Below, piece after piece: positions 1 through 20,799 of a stretch of DNA of 64,000 nucleotides; the stretch's first letter is position 1, and each line of letters begins with the position of its first letter. A program made the position numbers and the translations under genes. The notes under the pieces were generated by a model. That model searched no databases. It was not told where the DNA came from and saw only the letters and a program-made list of their open reading frames with translations. Source of the stretch: Onchocerca volvulus (Eukaryota > Nematoda > Chromadorea > Rhabditida > Onchocercidae); the NCBI GenBank assembly GCA_000499405.2, contig HG738138.1, forward strand, positions 22,709,154 to 22,773,153, written 5' to 3'.

Positions 1-1325
1 CATATTATATAAACGATAAGAAAGCGTCCACGAATTCAACCAAATTTTTCAGAAAAGAATTCAGATTAATTACCAAGTTCGCAAAATATGATGCAATCTT
101 TGAAGTACAGAAGATGGCTATGAAAAAGAGGCAATCAGAATTTTTTAATTTATCCGAAACAATTATCAAACCTAGTCGAATTATATAAAAGTATTTCCAG
201 TGCATTTTATGATACAAAATCGAGCAAGTATTACATTATTCTATTTATTTTTGCCAGTGGTCTAAAGGAGATCACTTAAAATCAAAGTAAGGAACAGACT
301 AGAGATAAAGAGAAGTATGGCCAGAAATTCACATGGAACAATTCTTTTGATTTAAGCCTTAAAAACATCAAAAAGAAAAAAAAAGAAAAAAAACTGAATC
401 AATTATCTCCCCAAAAAAGAAAAATAATCTGAATTTGATTCAACGAAAAAGAGCACCTAGAATAATCAAAAAGAAGAAAATTTTTCATTTCTACATCAAA
501 AAATGAATTTTTTTTTCAGGAATTTTTAAGGAATTTTACCAGAAAAGCGACACTACGCGTCATATTGATATATAGAGAATGAAATGACCTTGGAAATCTC
601 ATGTAATTCTTCTTGATTAGCCAATGAAAGGCTCATTAAATGTTCGCAAGAATTCTATTGAATGTACCAATAATTAATCTGATCAATAAAGTAATTTTGA
701 AAAGGAAAAATCATATTTTTATCGCAAAGGAACTATAATAATGCGAAACTTGATCAAATACCTTTTTTATGCCAATGTCAGAGCGATCTTTAATCAAAAG
801 AATAAAAAATTTTTAAATTATAACTACAGATAAGCTGCAATCTGAATTTGCCTGTAATATATTTCAATGAAATTGTGTTAATAATATTCGGGTGATTTAA
901 CAGTATAATGTTTATTAAGAATAATATAATTAGAATTACTGAAATCATAATTAGTTGCATATGATCTCAACATGTACTCATTAAATAATATAAATTCGTA
1001 ATTGCTGATATAAATCAATTTTTCCATGTGTATGTTCCCTGTCAACAATCAATTTATTTCCATAATAATCGTCATTTTTAACAGATATCAGATCCTCGAT
1101 CCAATAATGCTTTCTCTTTAAACTTTTAAATACTAATTTATAAATATTTGGGTTAATGTGGAACATATGCAATTGCTTCTCTGATTTCAGCATTGTAATC
1201 TTGAGAAGAAATATTATGTACATTTTGAAAAATTTTTCCCTCTGAAGGATGCATCTGAGAGAAGAATTTGATGCACTACTTGAGATATTACCTACTTATC
1301 AATGCTTTATCAAGATTTTAAATAC
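1..1325. other. Region past the last visible myosin exon; no exon recognised
   Basis: This should be intron, or contain further myosin exons, because the gene still lacks IQ motifs 5-6, coiled coil and globular tail. Short minus-strand frames at 5-217 and 981-1223 have no good flanking splice sites joined to myosin-like sequence and look like chance AT-rich frames. Poly-A and poly-T tracts are frequent. Nothing else is supportable. Confidence 0.5.
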
Positions 1326-8611
<7,286 letters not shown>

Positions 8612-9321
8612 CACCAGCCGAATGATGAATTATGAAAAGCAGATATAATCAATTAATACCTTCTGTCCGAAATAATTTCAAATCTATAACTAAACAAAAT
8701 ACAGAGGAAACAGATGGAATGTACAAGAAGCGATCAATCGCGAAGAAACTGATATAATCACATATTATCATCTTATGAGTTTACATATCACATGCATTAA
8801 TAAAACAGTAATGAAAAAGTAGTAATATAACATGGAAACAATGTAAAAACTTGCATAATAGATTTAAATTGCAAGAAAAAAAAAGTGTTAGTATAAGACT
8901 AAATTAAAATTCACACTTAATTAATTAGATTGATCAAGTTCCAGAATCCTAGAAGAGGAACTAAATTCAAGATTCCCTTTGTAGAAGTGAATTAGTCATG
9001 AAAGTTGACATCTCCAATAAAATAACACTGAGGAAAGTAAACAATACGATTCGAAGTACTGAATCTTCCATTTGATATCAAGCAATATAAAAAAATTCAG
9101 AATAGAAGTTTCTATAAATAAAAAATGAAAGGGAACGATAGTTGAAAGGTCAATTACTAGAAACTGTCAAAAATTAAACTCTATCAGCTGCTTGTAAAAA
9201 CAATGCTAATAACTTGAATGTTAAGAAAATAATCATTCTATTATAATATTTATTCATCTTTTGTAGAATTAGAAAAGGTAAGAAAGAAAAAAAAAAAAAG
9301 GAAAGACTAATCGATCTTAAC
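8612..9321. other. Upstream flank of the myosin gene, no gene seen
   Basis: Expected to contain the myosin promoter or 5' UTR. AT-rich with poly-A runs near 8876 and 9288. No recognisable motif could be assigned. Confidence 0.4.
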
Positions 9322-9530
9322 TGATCAACCGATTGTGAACAGACTGTGACAGGTCATCAGTTGTGGACAGATTGTGACAGGTCAATCAGTTGTGGACAGA
9401 CTGTGACAGGTCAATCAGTTGTGGACAGACTATGACAGGTCAGCTGATTATGGACAAATTTCGACAGTTCAATCGATTGTGGACAAACTATAACCAGGTC
9501 AATCGACCGTGAATAAACTGTAACAATCTA
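9322..9530. repeat. Degenerate ~29-bp tandem repeat (about 7 units)
   Basis: Repeated unit resembles gtggacagactgtgacaggt followed by caatcagtt. Central copies (about 9361-9450) are nearly identical; outer copies drift (gtggacaaactataaccagg, then ccgtgaataaactgtaacaa). Visibly richer in G and C than its surroundings. A minisatellite; units abut without unique spacers, so it is not a CRISPR. Confidence 0.9.
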
Positions 9531-12500
9531 ACAAATTTACATATAACGAAAAATGAGGTTCGTAGAGAATGCACTGTTTGTCTTCATTGTTTGTACCGAC
9601 ATGGCTGACACGATTGATACTAGGAAGCGATCAAAGATCATCAGGCTCTTAGTACTGTCATCCACAAATGGATAGTAAATAGACCGCAAAAACTTGTCCT
9701 ATGAGATGGTTGAATTGAAATTGATGGGTAGTGGACAGAGGATCTCCTCAAGGACAAAGATAAATGGAAAGAAAAAAAAAGAGAAATTTGAAAATTGAGC
9801 TGGAATTTGCCAAGGAAAACAACTTTTATTGTCTTTACCAAAGAAATACTGTTTTTCAGAAAAAAAGTTTTTTTTGAAATCATTTGATTGTTGCAAATAT
9901 TGAAATTAAAAGAATTAGAGTACGAAAGCTAAAGAATTAAGTGTACGAAAAGCCTACGTAAATCTCATTTTATCTTGCAACTTCTATTAAAGTTTGGTTC
10001 TTTTGACTTTTTAGTTTGAAGCAATTTTACGTTAATTTTACTGATTTTTAATGTTACAAAAATTGCCTTATTTTTGTTATTTTAATCGTTTGTGTAAAGA
10101 ATAAACTCTGACTTTCCTCAATTTAATCAAGAAAAAAAACAAAGTTTTTGCTGGTCGCAGAATATTGTCGCAATTTCATCAAATTGTTAATTTGACTAAT
10201 TTTTTTATTTGGTTTATTATCCGTTTCATTTTTTGTATTTTGATGAAAAACATAACAGAAATACTTTATCATTCATATCATAAAATAGACTACTAATATC
10301 AATTATGTTGTTTTAAAATAGCTCTAACGAGCTAATCACAAAAATGAAACAATAAATAGAAGTACTGGATGACTAATTAAAGTAATGAGGCATAATTTGA
10401 TGAGTAAGGATGAAGTTTAATGTCACATTAAAAAAAAAAAAAAAAGGCATATTTTCTAAGTTTTATTTTAATGTAAAATCGATGAATTTATTGATCAAAT
10501 TTTTCAATTTATCTCGGAAATGTCGATTAAAGTAATTGCGGAAACATTTTGATATTAGAGAGAAACAGCTGTAATAGCAAGTCACGGTAAGGATAATATA
10601 CGATAAGTTTTTCGGAAAGAATGAAAAAAAATATTTTAATTTTAATAAATCATATAGAAGTATTCTCAAATCAAAATTTTTAATCAAAATTCAGGAAAAT
10701 ACAAAATTTGAGACTTAAATTTTCAGCTAGTCTTACAATATATATTTACTGTATTCAATTTTAGTAAAATAATTAGTTCTTGCCCGACACAATGAAATCA
10801 ATTGGAAGATGAGTATGAATTAGTAGCATAATTTCCAGAATCAATCACAAAATAGTAACTATGTTTAGAAGGGAATTAACTATAGATTAAAAAAAATGAA
10901 ATGGTGAAATTTGATTTGATAAATCAAATTGATTAGCAGGATGATTCATTTCTTGACAATTACCAATGGTAATGTGTCATGATGACCTAGCAAAAAATGA
11001 ATCAGTTAGTTGCCTTGGAAACGATTGTTCAATTGCCAATACTAACTTCCGGAAATGAAATAACTTCTCAAAGAGCACTTTTTCCAAGAACATGAATGAA
11101 TATGCAAAAATTAAATAAATGTCGATAGATTTGAAAGTAAATTTTTGGAAAATTTGTCTGAATTTCAAGCTATCCTTTAATTTTTTTCTGAAAAGATGAT
11201 GAATTGTCAATTCCGCCTGGAAACGGAATTACACACGAAATAATTTTACAAGCACTAAATAATCTTAACAGTATGAAAGATATACAAACGATAGAGGTCA
11301 TTCAGCAAACAATTGTGGACAATTATTCGAAAGAAACTGAATTTTAAAATTTAATTCTGTCTGTTGAAAAATGAGAATTCGTCGACGTTCTTGATGTCAT
11401 AAATTGAAAATGAAAAATAATAATTTCTGTCACCACTTAAAAAAACACGAAAACAACAAAAAAAAAAAAAACAGTCAAAAAATCAGTATGGTAAAATCCA
11501 CGGAACAAAGTAAATAAACGAAAATAGTGAAATTCTAAATTCTAAAAGTTTTTAAAGAGAGAGAGAGAGAAAAAAAAAATCTTTCAAATTACCGCAAAAG
11601 TCGCTAAACAAAGAACAAAGCAATAGTTAATTAAAAATGAGTGATTTCGTTTACGATCAATTCCAGTCTCAAACGTTATCATTGTAGTGAATTTATCGAT
11701 TTTTAAGTTTTATTTTTTTACAAAAAGTAAGTTCGAATATCATTGTGCGACAAGACAATGAAAATTAGATTCTTAGAAGTATTTTAATCCTTCACATTAT
11801 TATCTCAACAAAGCAAGGTGAAGTCCAATGTTGATAGCATTTTGAATTTCGATTATTAATGAAAACCAAAATATTTCATCTTCGAAATTTTAAACATTTC
11901 AAATTTCGAAATACCTTCATACCTGGTGAAAACCATATTGAATGAGAAGAGGATATTTCGCCCATTTCGGAAGATCAATTTATATTCCCGATAAATAAGG
12001 AATCACAAATGAACTATTAATTAAATTTGAACACTAACCTATGACCAGTCAATTCCATCAGAAATAAATTTATGACGAATGTTTGTGGGAGAGAAAGGAC
12101 AGTACAATCACTCTTGTATTTATTGGTCCATCCATGATCTTTTCTCTCTCATTATGATTCAATTTCTAATCAATAATTGAATAAAAATTCCCACAGAAAT
12201 AATTTCATATCATTTTTACTCCTTCCGTCATTAACAAACATTCTGTAAATATTGAATCAATGAAAGCGATGTAGAATATTATGTAATTCAAGAAAATATA
12301 AAATTATTCAATATTTTAATTTCGTATTATGAAAACTATCATATTAAATAATACCAATATAATAATTTTATATTATATCATTTTTTGATCAATTGCATAG
12401 TGAATGAATTGAAAACAATCCAGAACGATTGATTTTTAAACTAAACTTCAAGTCAGGTTATGCACTGATTTTGATTGTAGTTAGTAAACAAGAAGAAAAT

Positions 12501-12600
12501 TCCTAAATCTTTTTCCGTAGATAGTTTAATTCTTTATTATAAATAAATGAACTGCATTACTCGATAATAACATTCATTGACTAAGTTGCATAAAGCTAAC
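9531..12600. other. Intergenic, no gene recognised
   Basis: Short open frames only (for example minus-strand 9641-9883, 10463-10687 and 10977-11210), of the size expected by chance at this AT content. There are poly-A runs near 10430 and 11461 and a short GA run at 11559-11570. Confidence 0.5.
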
Positions 12601-12715
12601 AGAGCATTTAAGATATTTCTCGACCTTTCCAAGTCTGCTCGCGAAATTTATTCCAAAATTCATCGAAATTATTCATTGCCTATATGCAATGCCTACACCC
12701 CTGCAAATAAATATA
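12533..12715 (-). other. Possible terminal exon of a small unrecognised gene
   Basis: On the minus strand a good acceptor (tttatttgcag, ending near 12712) is followed by a second possible acceptor (catatag). A 22-codon frame then runs from ATG at 12676 to TAA at 12608 (MNNFDEFWNKFREQTWKGRE and two more residues). An AATAAA lies at 12538-12533. Its composition is more protein-like than the AT-rich background. It could be a last exon, or chance. No family is recognised and no reliable upstream exon was joined. Confidence 0.25.
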
Positions 12716-12787
12716 TATTCAAACAAATACAGAATATAAAAATATAATACATAAGCTCATAGTGATTAAAATCAGATGTTATTTAAA

Positions 12788-13180
12788 AAGACCGAAATAA
12801 TTTCAGCATAGACATATTCAAACAATCAAAATAGGTTTTGTAAAAATATTTCTCACACGAATAATCGCCGAAGATAAACAGAAATGAATGTTACGATATC
12901 TAATGTAATTCCCATCTTTATTTGCGATTAACCAAGCTTTATCTTCAACAGTAAATACCGGGAATTTTCGACTCAGAACTGATTTCGGCCAACGCGGCAA
13001 GCGATACTCCATCAGTTTTTATCCAGCATATCTCAATCGTTAACCAATCTCCCAGAAAATATCCCAAATATTCTCCGAGCAAATATTACAACTATCAGTA
13101 ATCAAGGAGAAAATTCGATATTCTATCGATTGAGCGATATTCTTATCAACCATTGTTAACCAATTCGACATTGATAAAAC
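12788..13180 (-). repeat. Dispersed repeat, copy 1 (reverse orientation)
   Basis: The reverse complement matches 33780-34310 and 49985-50510. It starts next to aaaagaccgaaataattt and diverges from the others after caattcgacattgataaa. It carries a minus-strand frame at 13012-12818 (start MEYRLPRWPKSVLSRK, then FTVEDKAWLIANKDGNYIRY). The frame extends upstream through two in-frame stops. Relative to copies 2 and 3 it lacks about 100 bp between gtcgaaaattcc and ccggtatttac, flanked by a short attcc homology. It also has one extra T in ttggttaatcgc. Probably a decayed transposable-element or gene fragment; family unknown. Confidence 0.8.
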
Positions 13181-16100
13181 GACAGATACATACAAAAACT
13201 CCGAATAATCTATTTGATTTGAATTGATTACAAGTAATGTATTCGTTGATAGAAAGTTTTATGTATCTTTTGGATTACTGAATCAATCATTGTTTCAAAA
13301 ATAAAGTATGGTGACAAATTATGGAAAATGAAAAAATGGGCCATCTATTTGGAAATTTGATTCACTTTTTGGGCAATATATTTTGCACATTGTCATCAAG
13401 ATAAATGGTAAGAAGTAATCATCTCAAACCTGTTTACTTAACCTATGAACTTTTCTTTAGTACATATCAGCCTTCTATTTCATGCTCATACTATTTACTT
13501 TATTTTTCAATGATGTGTAAGTGTCGATGATATTAAATGAACAGTCTGAAATCTGTGTTTGTTGTAATATTCGAAATCCAGGAAATACACTAATTGAGTA
13601 ATACATACATTTTTATTTGAATTGATCTTACGGAAATTTATTTCTTGTTTGTTAACAACTCCGTACGGTAATTCTGGACTAACGTCAATAATTAAGTCAA
13701 CAACTAGCTAAATGTGAAAAGTGTTGAGAACTTCTTCAATATACCACAAAAGTATTTTTAAGACATAACCTAAAGAGCACAAAAGATTACATTTCCTTCA
13801 AGAAAGCAAGGGAAATTGGTTTGGAAGTTAAAAATGAAAGAAATCAGAAAATTGAAGAAAATAATTGTTAGAAAAACCGCTTTTATTATCAAAGAGTTTC
13901 TCGACAATCGCTTAGTTCATTCTTTATGAACTTGAATTGTATTTAATTCTAACTCATCCAACTTCCACCGATTTAAGTTACATCTAATTATAATATCCTT
14001 TTGCTTAACAAAAATATTTGCAACATTACTGAAGACAAGAAATAAACTTGCATTTATGCGAAATGAAAGTGTATTGAAAGTGATAATGCGCGACATTGCT
14101 ATCCTTAGATGCATTTAAAACTAGAAATGAAGTCATAAATGAAATGATTAATGTTCACGATGATTATCAGGAAAAAGAAAGTAAAGTACAATTGCAAAAA
14201 AAAAAAAAACAAAAGCCTGTCTAGTTTGAAATTATTTAAAATCATTGAAAAGGCTTCGTCATCATCATACTTCAGCTTCATTTATTTACCTAGCAATGCA
14301 AGCAAGAATGTTAAATTTTGTCAAAGAGAAATTTGAGTTATCATTCATTCCAGTTTTTGCTTCGGAATAATGATTTGGAAGAAAAAAAGTTTACTTTAGC
14401 GATGAAAATAAATCGATAACTTCAAAATAAAAAATTTACCAGTTCTCAAACTATCTTCAAATAAAAAGTTAATTTGCAAACTTCAGACAAGAAGTTTGCA
14501 AATTCCATGTCACGAAGAAGAAGAATGAGAAAAACCACTTATTGATTCAGAATCTTAGCTTTAGAATAGTTCAAATTGAATCGAAAAATCGAAATTTGCT
14601 AATAGTGAAGTAAATAAGATTTTACTTTTTAAATGCCATGAAAAAACTTAAACTAAAAAGAATTAACATCGGCACGCACACTAAATGAAATAGTTATGTA
14701 AATAAAATCAACAGCTGTAAATTGAAATTTGACCTTTTTTTTCTCTCTTCTATCAAAAGCGAAGATGAATTTTCACCAGATGCACTGCTTTTGGAATAAA
14801 TTAGCATAAAGCATTTACAGTGCAATTTATGACCCCAGGAAATAATTTAAAGGGTGCACAAGAATTGATAAAATTGGAACTTAACACTTTGATTTTTATT
14901 AGAAAATGAGGAATTTATATGGATGGAAAAAGAAAAGGCACTGATTAATAAAATCAAAGTGATAAGCTCGTTGAACTGAAAAACTATTCTAAAATTTGAT
15001 AAATCATGCTAGTTTTCTCAAATATTTAAATGTGGAAAATAACGCCTGCTCTCAATTTTGATTTTAATTGAACCGTTTGGCGACCAGATGACACCATGAT
15101 TTATAGAATTTATTTTTTGTTTACAATGGAAATTTTTAAGGAGATTTTCAAGAAAGACAAACTGAAGAATGACGAATGTTTCGGATTGTATGAATCGATT
15201 ATCTCGCAAAAATGAAAACAGAGAGAGATTTGAAAAAATAAATAAATAAATAAGTGAAATAAATAAAACATGAAATGAAGAAAAGTGAAATGTACGAAGC
15301 AATCTTCTGAAAACATAGTTCTCTTTTTAAATTTGCTAAATTCTGAAAGAAATATACTTTTTTAGAGAAAAATTTAAACGTTTATTGTTTTTAGAAATGA
15401 ATATGAAATTCAATTTTTGCATATGCTTGAAGATATTGTCTTAAAAGTTGCGTAAGCTTTTTAAATCAGTTTGGGGAAGTAAGAAAAAATGTTGGAAAGT
15501 TTATTTTAGAAAAGAAATGCTTGAAGTTTTAAGGGCAAATGAAGAACTATTCAAAAGTTTTAAAAAAGTCAAGACGATTCTTTTCTATTCACTCAGTCGA
15601 AAAAGGCATAATTTTCACAAGAAAGTTTAAATCAAATATTGACATTTTAAATGAAATATTATTTTATTTTCATTCCAAAAGAGAAAGTGAAGGCAAAGAC
15701 AAATATAATAAGATTTGAAATAGCTCTTTCAAAAATTCGATAGAACTATATGAGTGGACAGTTTGTAAACTATGTAAAAAGATGGTTCGAACTATTTACT
15801 TTTATAAAAAAAAAAAAGGGAAAAAGCAAAATATCTTGCGAACGGATCTAAAAGATTATAACAGATAAACGCATGTTATGTGAAATATCCTACTTCAAAG
15901 AAAAATAAAATATTTTAATTTGCGACATAAAATCAATAAACCTGCATCATTTCAAATTTTACACAACTCATTTATGAATTGCTGAACAAATACAATTGAT
16001 TGGATTGTTGATTTCATCTTTAATTTTCGTTTACTTAAAGTATTTGTTATTTGAAATGCAAAAAATAAGAAACCTTTCTCGCTAAAATACATACTGCAAA

Positions 16101-16815
16101 AAAAAAAAAAAAAAATAATATCAGAAGGTTAAGATTATCAATGCGTTTAAGTAGCATTAATCATAATATTCTAACAAACAACAAACGCACATCGATAACC
16201 TAAATTGCTATTTCTGGAAATTATAAAATCAAAAAAAAAAAGAGAAATTCTTCAAAAATAAAAATTCACACCTTTCAAAATCATTTGAAATCTCGGTTGA
16301 AGTGAATCGCATAGATAATTATGATTGCCCTCAAAATTTTCACAAAAGGAAAAATGAAATCAAAAAAAAATAAATGAATAAATTCTATAAAAGGTTCGAG
16401 AATTCTGTGCGAATTCCTTTTTGCATCAATATTACAATGTATGAAGGAAATTCAAATTTTTACAGAAGAATTCCAATAGATTTCAATTTCATAAAATGCT
16501 TCAATTGAAAAATAAATATGGTCGAAGCTTTCTATTCGATGAAGCTAGCAAATATCAAAACTTTGGAATAAAAAAAAAAAAAACCAATTTCAAAAAATTT
16601 TAAAAAATACGAAAGCTAGTTCAAAAATTTTAGTCTTAAGAAAATCAAAGCTAGATTAGAGATCTCAGTCTTGCGGCGAAAAATTAAGAACTGATAGAAC
16701 TTCAAAAAACTGGAGATATAAATGAAGATTTCAATCTTACGAAAATTAATAGTTGATTGGAGATTTAAGTGATAAATCCATGTTAAAAAAACCGATATTT
16801 ATAAAAAAAAAAAAA
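13181..16815. other. Intergenic, no gene recognised
   Basis: AT-rich, with poly-A runs (14196, 15808, 16099, 16570) and only chance-length frames (for example 15018-15302 minus and 15448-15630 plus). No conserved protein pattern or RNA gene was recognised. Confidence 0.5.
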
Positions 16816-16903
16816 ATGGATCGATAAAAACAAAGTTATTGTTAAATGGATCGATAAAAACAAAGTTATTGTTAAATGGATCGATAAAAACAAAGTTATT
16901 GTT
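16816..16903. repeat. Exact 30-bp tandem repeat, three units
   Basis: Unit atggatcgataaaaacaaag then ttattgttaa, repeated three times without change except at the last edge. Contains ATCGAT. The lack of divergence suggests recent expansion. Confidence 0.95.
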
Positions 16904-19900
16904 GAGAAAAATGAAAGAATCATATACTACTATATACAAATACAATAATATTTAAATTTAATGTATTCAGAAGTTAACATATTTGCATTCGAAATATATA
17001 AAAATTTACGCAAAAGATAAACGCATCTTTTAACAAAAGCAATGAAATGACAGGAGATTAAGATGAATAGGCTTATGATGTCCCAATTTTGCGATATTCT
17101 ACGACATACGACAGCAAGCATTAATTCATTCATTCAGATGCATCAATCAATCGACCGATTTCTCGATATCGTTGAAAGAACACAATTTTGATAGGAACCA
17201 TCTCGGCGATACCACGAAAATTGAGAAAGAAATTTTTCTTTTTAATTTTATAACATTTCTTTTATTTGAAATCCATTCTATTCATCAGATTTCATTTTTG
17301 AAAGAAGCAAGAAACATTGATTTCCGCAATTGAGCATCTTTTTTGAATTTTTGCTTCAGTCCAAATTTACTGCAGAATGAATATTTAATTTTGAAAACGA
17401 GCTCTTAATTACTTTTATGATTAGCAGTCTAAAAGAGATTCAACTTCCTCTCGTCATTTGTAAATATTAGGAATGTCGATTTTGTTAACTTCTGCTAATT
17501 TTTTGCAAAATTTTGCCTTCTTCCAGTTTTTGAAATAATAATTGTCTTGAAAATGCATGTTTTATAGATAAAATTGCTAATTAATCAAAAGAAGTTGTAA
17601 CAATAATATCAAAATTTTCTACTTAAATCTCAGCTTGAACGACTGACATTAAAAATTTTTTGTTAAACGATACATAAAAGTTCATTTCTCAATATAACTT
17701 CATCTTTTAAAATGGTTGCTTTGCAAAATCTAATAAAAGTTCACTTTTAAAATATTTGCAATTTTCATTTCTCAGTAGATTCAATTTTCAATAAAGGTGT
17801 TTGGCATCATTACAAGTGCGAATAAATTTATTACAACTAAAAATATTACTTTGTGAGATGAAAAATGTCTAAAATTCTTAATGCTTCTATTAACATAACT
17901 TCATATCAAATATTTTGGAATATGACGACAAAAATAGAACTTTCTTCATGATCGAGCAACTTTGTTATTTTAAAGCACAAAATATTATTTCACCAATTTT
18001 GGAAATTTCTTTTTCAAGTAATTTTATTCCGAAATTTCGTTTTTATAATATCCATGCATTTAGCAAAATTTCCCCAACGAATGTAAAGAAAATGGATAGT
18101 ATTGAATATGATGAAATGTGAACAGAGTTAAGTTTGTTACTTTAATCATTGGATATGTCAACAATAGAAGTTTGATTGAAGTGGCTTGGTTAACGAACTT
18201 CGCATAAGTCCAATTAAATTTCATAGATAACGAATAGAGAAATTTCATTCTTTTCGTAACACATCTTATTCACTTTTCTGGACCATTCTCATCAGTAACT
18301 AATTTTCTTGTCCAATATCAGTCGTTAAAAAGTTCTGGATCCAACAACACAAGTTTAATTAATCTATCTTTATTGTTTATTCATAAGATTTCTTGTAAGC
18401 AAGCAAATTCTAGTCTGTCAATAAATCAAAATTTCATTAAATTTAGACGAAATTTCTAGAGTTAATAACTGAAAATTGTTCTTAGAAATGAAAAAATATT
18501 TTGTTTCGTTTGAAAGTGCTGCTTTTTGTAATCTCATGTTTAGATTCATTTCATATTTCAAATATGATCAGCTCAATTTTTTGATTGACTTCAATCGATT
18601 AGCTAAACTTATGATGGATGCTGAATTCATTTAAATAACAAAACGTTCAAATGTATTATTTTCATTACTTGTAGCGTTCATTCCTTTTGCAATATCCTAT
18701 ACTGAGTAATGCATATAATTTAATTATTTGCAATCCATTTTCTGGCTCAAGAATTGAAGTACCATCGATCTAACTCAGGGTTTGAAAAAAATCGATAACT
18801 TTTCTTTAACTTCATTTTTATTTACATTTTAAGTTTATTTTAAAAGGAGAAGTTCAGTTAGAAACATTTGACAACTACATATGAGATTCATTATTAGAAG
18901 GTTCCTATTGAGAATCGAACTGTCAATCCTGAATCTTGAAACTAATTTAATTATTGATAATGATGATTTTTTTCTCCATCATCGCCTTTATTGGTTTACT
19001 TTTAATTGAAAATTAAGCGAAATCACTTGGTTACGGTACAAATTATAGATTAATCATAGGTCAATGCACAGCATTTTCTCAGACAAAATGTTGTCATGCC
19101 GAACATTCTATCAACATTTTAATCTAATTAGTTCCTGATGGATTAATCACTATTGAATATATCGAATTAATGTTTCAAAACTTTGGGAAATGAACAAATT
19201 TTTGCGAAGAAATGAAGAATTTTGAAAAGAAAATATTTTCGCATGAGAATTCTTTTGTATTAATTGGCATATAGAACTTAAAACCTGTGAGACTTCAAAA
19301 ATTATCTCAGATTGAGGAACAGAAAGTAGCAAAAAAAAAAAAAAAAGAAAAAAATGCTTGGAAAATATGCTGAAAAAAGATGTTCATGTTTTGAGTAAAG
19401 TCGATGAGGAACAAACCGATCAACGAAAATGATGGAAATTTAATTATCCTTTTCATTAGAAAATATGATTATTTTTCAAGCCTTCTGTTTTGTATGCATT
19501 TAAAAGTAGTCATCAATCATTTAATTGTTATCATCTGCAAAGAGAAATATAAAATTTAGTTGGATTGTTTTTATAAAAATTTATTTGTGCATTTTCAAGT
19601 ATATGGTCAGATATTTTTGTAATTCTAATCTCTTTTTTTTTTTTTTTAAATATTAGTTTAGCCAGCTCACATAGCGATTGATAATTAATTGATAAAAAGC
19701 TGACAAGACTGATAATTAAATTTTAGAATTGGTTCTATTTGAAATCTTTCTCAAGAATTTAACACTAGTTTAGTTAAAACAAAAATTTTAGTACTACATG
19801 ACCAACGCATTTACCTTACTTTAGAGTTTTCTTATTTTTCAATTATTATCATTTTATTTGCAATTTCTTCAATATAAGATTCTTTTTTTCCGGTCAACAA

Positions 19901-20799
19901 CCAAAAAGTGAAATAAAAACTTTACCATATTCACTGAAAAATTGAATTTATTAAAGCAGAGTTATCCATATTATTCATTTTCAAGTCAATTGTATTTTAA
20001 AATTTTTAAAAAAATTTAATTTTCTGTTAAAAAACGATATTCCATTAATACTTAGTATAGTGCTAATTAATCCTATTCGTAATTTTTCAGTAAATAAAAG
20101 TGCATATTACTGGATGTATACAAAATTAAAGATAAAAATAAACAAAATATTAGAAATTCAAAAAGAGATCATTATTGTTGCTAATCAAAATTAGCATTTT
20201 GTATCAAAAGAATTAATGAGAAATGATCAAATTAAATTTCCAGGTCCTTAAGCTGCTTCATGCTATGTTTTTCTTATTATTTTATGCAAAATAATCCCTC
20301 TCAAGGTTCTTGACATTGTCTAGAAATATGTTCTAGAGGAGAATTAGGATGCTACAGCTAAATTATTCATCCATCAGTGATGTCGATTAGAATCTAAATA
20401 GAACGATAGAATCTGAAATGTAAAGTTTCCTCACCTTACGTTTCAATACTCTGTAGTTTACAGCTTATGAAATTGAAATTTTCTTTTCAACAGATGAAAA
20501 AGAACGTATTAAAAAAAAAAAAAAAGAGAAAATATTCATCCATTAGTGGGAAATTTCATTTAAGTCAGCAGAAACATCGATTACAACTTTAATATAACAC
20601 TCATTTGATAATTTCATTAATGTGCTGCCTTTTCAATAAGAACGCATAATTATATTTATGAGTAGTTATTGAGTATTGATGAAGAATACAAAATGCAAAT
20701 ACTTTCGGTCGACTCGAAATAGTCTGGAAAACATATCGAATTTAATAACTTTAATAATAGCTCTTTGGAATGTTAATCTTTTAAAGAAATGATAAGAAA
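16904..20799. other. Intergenic, no gene recognised
   Basis: Only short frames (16930-17133 minus, 17915-18121 plus, 18060-18248 minus, 19150-19332 minus), all chance length. Poly-A and poly-T tracts near 19330, 19632 and 20510. Confidence 0.5.

Noticed and set aside
981..1223. Minus-strand 80-residue frame as the next myosin exon
   Set aside because: No IQ or coiled-coil pattern, no convincing acceptor in phase with the donor at 1326, and chance-like composition.
9322..9530. CRISPR-like array
   Set aside because: Units abut without unique spacers, are degenerate, and the window is eukaryotic.
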